From Algorimicrobium echini (lineage in GTDB: Bacteria; Bacteroidota; Bacteroidia; Flavobacteriales; Flavobacteriaceae): 64,000 nucleotides of DNA. The stretch is from positions 682,001 to 746,000 of the forward strand of contig NZ_FOVN01000001.1 of the NCBI RefSeq assembly GCF_900115185.1. Direction: 5' to 3'. Position numbers and translations under genes: made by a program. Shown one piece after another: positions 62,913 to 64,000 of the stretch. The notes beneath the pieces are model-generated. The model was not told the origin of the DNA. It did not search any database and worked only from the letters and a program-made list of their open reading frames with translations. Every line of letters starts with the position of its first letter. Position 1 is the stretch's first letter.

Positions 62913-64000
62913 ATGCGTAGTCATTTCAAAATATTCCTTTGGCTTGTTTTTTTTAGTGTTCTAACAAGTCATGCTCAAAAAAATATTTTTGAAATTCAAT
63001 CTATTAATGTAAAAGATGGCTTACCTAACAGCAATACCCACGATATTCTTCAAGACCAAAACAATTTTATTTGGATAAGTACTTTAGGTGGTTTAACCCG
63101 TTACGATGGTTATGCTTTTAAATTTTATGATGCTTCTTTTTTTAATATTAATGAAAATGCATCGTTAGTATTAGCTTTAGATGAACAAAACAGAATTTGG
63201 TTTTGTGAGGATTTAGCATATGCTCCCAAGCTTACAAGTGGAGTTTTTAATACTGAAACGGGTTCGATAATTCCTTTTGAAATAATTTCAAAAGGGCTTT
63301 TTACATCAGAAGATGTTTTTTCTCTTAACGCTTCAAATTATCGAAAAAACACCATTTTCATTACCACCAAACAAGGTGTTGTATATAAGTATGATGGCCA
63401 ATTTAAGATGATTTTTACTATTCCGAATTTTAGATTCCGTCGTGTTGTAGCCGAAAGTGATTTGGATGGGAATTATTGGATTACATATGATAATACGGTT
63501 ATTTCAAAAATTGATGGCGCTGGAAAAATTCTTAAAAGATTCAATTTAGATAAGGACGATTTTACCTTAAATAAAATACTGATAACAACACCTAATATAA
63601 TTCTTGAAGGTTATAACTCTAAAGTTGAAAAAGAATATTGGCAAATAAAGGATACGATACTTCAGGAGTTTAAATTATCAATTGAACATCCTATTCAGGT
63701 TTTAAAAATTAAAGATTCTCAAATTTATTTCTTTCAAAATGATACCGTTTTTAAAAAACCTATAAATCCATTAAAAGAAAAGAATAATCAAGTAATTCTT
63801 GGAAATATTTCAAATCTTAAATACAATTCTTGTTATGTTGATAAACAGGGTGTAATGTGGGTTTCGTCAGATAACGGATTATACAAAATAGTGTCTAAAA
63901 AAAATCCATTTACCATCTTTGAATCGGAGAACAGTATTCGTGGTATTTATAGGGACTCCAATAGTAATTTATGGATTGGTGGCTATAAAAAGTCGGTAGT
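62913..64000 (+). CDS. Two-component-regulator propeller sensor, C-terminus cut by window edge
   Basis: The frame stays open from the ATG at 62913 to the right edge (362 codons). It has a signal peptide (MRSHFKIFLWLVFFSVLTSHA) and then blades of the Reg_prop/YYY-type sensor propeller: DGLPNSNTHDILQDQNNFIW (20 residues, about 33-52), WISTLGGLTRYDGYAFKFY, later WVSSDNGLYKI and LWIGG. These blades form the periplasmic sensor of hybrid histidine kinases or LuxR/AraC-linked receptors in Bacteroidota. The output domain is beyond the window. Confidence 0.85.
   Translation, partial: MRSHFKIFLWLVFFSVLTSHAQKNIFEIQSINVKDGLPNSNTHDILQDQNNFIWISTLGGLTRYDGYAFKFYDASFFNINENASLVLALDEQNRIWFCEDLAYAPKLTSGVFNTETGSIIPFEIISKGLFTSEDVFSLNASNYRKNTIFITTKQGVVYKYDGQFKMIFTIPNFRFRRVVAESDLDGNYWITYDNTVISKIDGAGKILKRFNLDKDDFTLNKILITTPNIILEGYNSKVEKEYWQIKDTILQEFKLSIEHPIQVLKIKDSQIYFFQNDTVFKKPINPLKEKNNQVILGNISNLKYNSCYVDKQGVMWVSSDNGLYKIVSKKNPFTIFESENSIRGIYRDSNSNLWIGGYKKSV

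Overview
The window looks like chromosomal DNA of a member of the Flavobacteriaceae (phylum Bacteroidota). Several things point that way. The sequence is strongly AT-rich. Many genes are preceded by the Bacteroidota promoter -7 element TAnnTTTG, and Shine-Dalgarno sites are mostly absent. One protein carries a type IX secretion sorting tail. Many genes belong to families typical of this phylum (DUF4837, DUF4175, GIN-domain DUF2807, an outer-membrane beta-barrel receptor, PD40 lipoprotein). I see no insertion sequence, prophage, CRISPR array or defence island; it is mostly core genome with a few small lineage-specific genes.

Layout, left to right. 0-7 kb: a truncated conserved gene, a GH3-type acyl-adenylating enzyme translationally coupled to an M23 peptidase, a divergent tatA, then the minus-strand run pgk, LysM lytic transglycosylase, DUF4837 lipoprotein. 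7-16.6 kb: holB facing a long minus-strand cluster (DUF4175, ybeY, mnmG, lipoprotein, methyltransferase, ompH-like chaperone); mnmG is bracketed by two ParB/parS-like palindromes. 16.6-26.3 kb: AlkB-like hydroxylase, gltX, SPFH protein, FemAB/GNAT-like acyltransferase, glnS, folB, tRNA-Cys. 26.3-29.7 kb: small membrane and envelope genes of mostly unknown role, ending in a dispersed structured repeat. 29.7-36 kb: rnr, an 863-bp AT-rich gap with a perfect DnaA box that I propose as a candidate oriC, then a type IX secreted repeat protein, rpiB, a cation efflux protein and an ElaA-type acetyltransferase. 36-43.8 kb: a minus-strand envelope and proteolysis block (OmpA, CtpA-like S41, rnpA, M1 and S8 peptidases, MBL hydrolase). 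44-50 kb: two ion transporters with RCK-type domains, and lepA. 50-57.4 kb: outer-membrane receptor, a tandem array of hairpin units at the 3' end of a PD40 lipoprotein gene, M28 peptidase, and dusB flanked by copies of the dispersed repeat. 57.5-64 kb: lipoprotein-export-like permease, rbfA, mce, a CAT-anticodon tRNA, a DUF3857 transglutaminase-like protein, a small membrane protein and the start of a propeller-type sensor.

How it hangs together: translation and RNA maturation (gltX, glnS, ybeY, rbfA, lepA, mnmG, dusB, rnpA, rnr, two tRNAs) is interleaved with envelope building and turnover. The candidate oriC, two parS-like sites about 20 kb away, and genes often found near origins (mnmG, rnpA) suggest an origin-proximal domain. 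The least explained structures are non-coding: the 127-bp hairpin array at 52.9-53.2 kb, the roughly 200-bp dispersed repeat with conserved arms and a variable loop, and the candidate origin.
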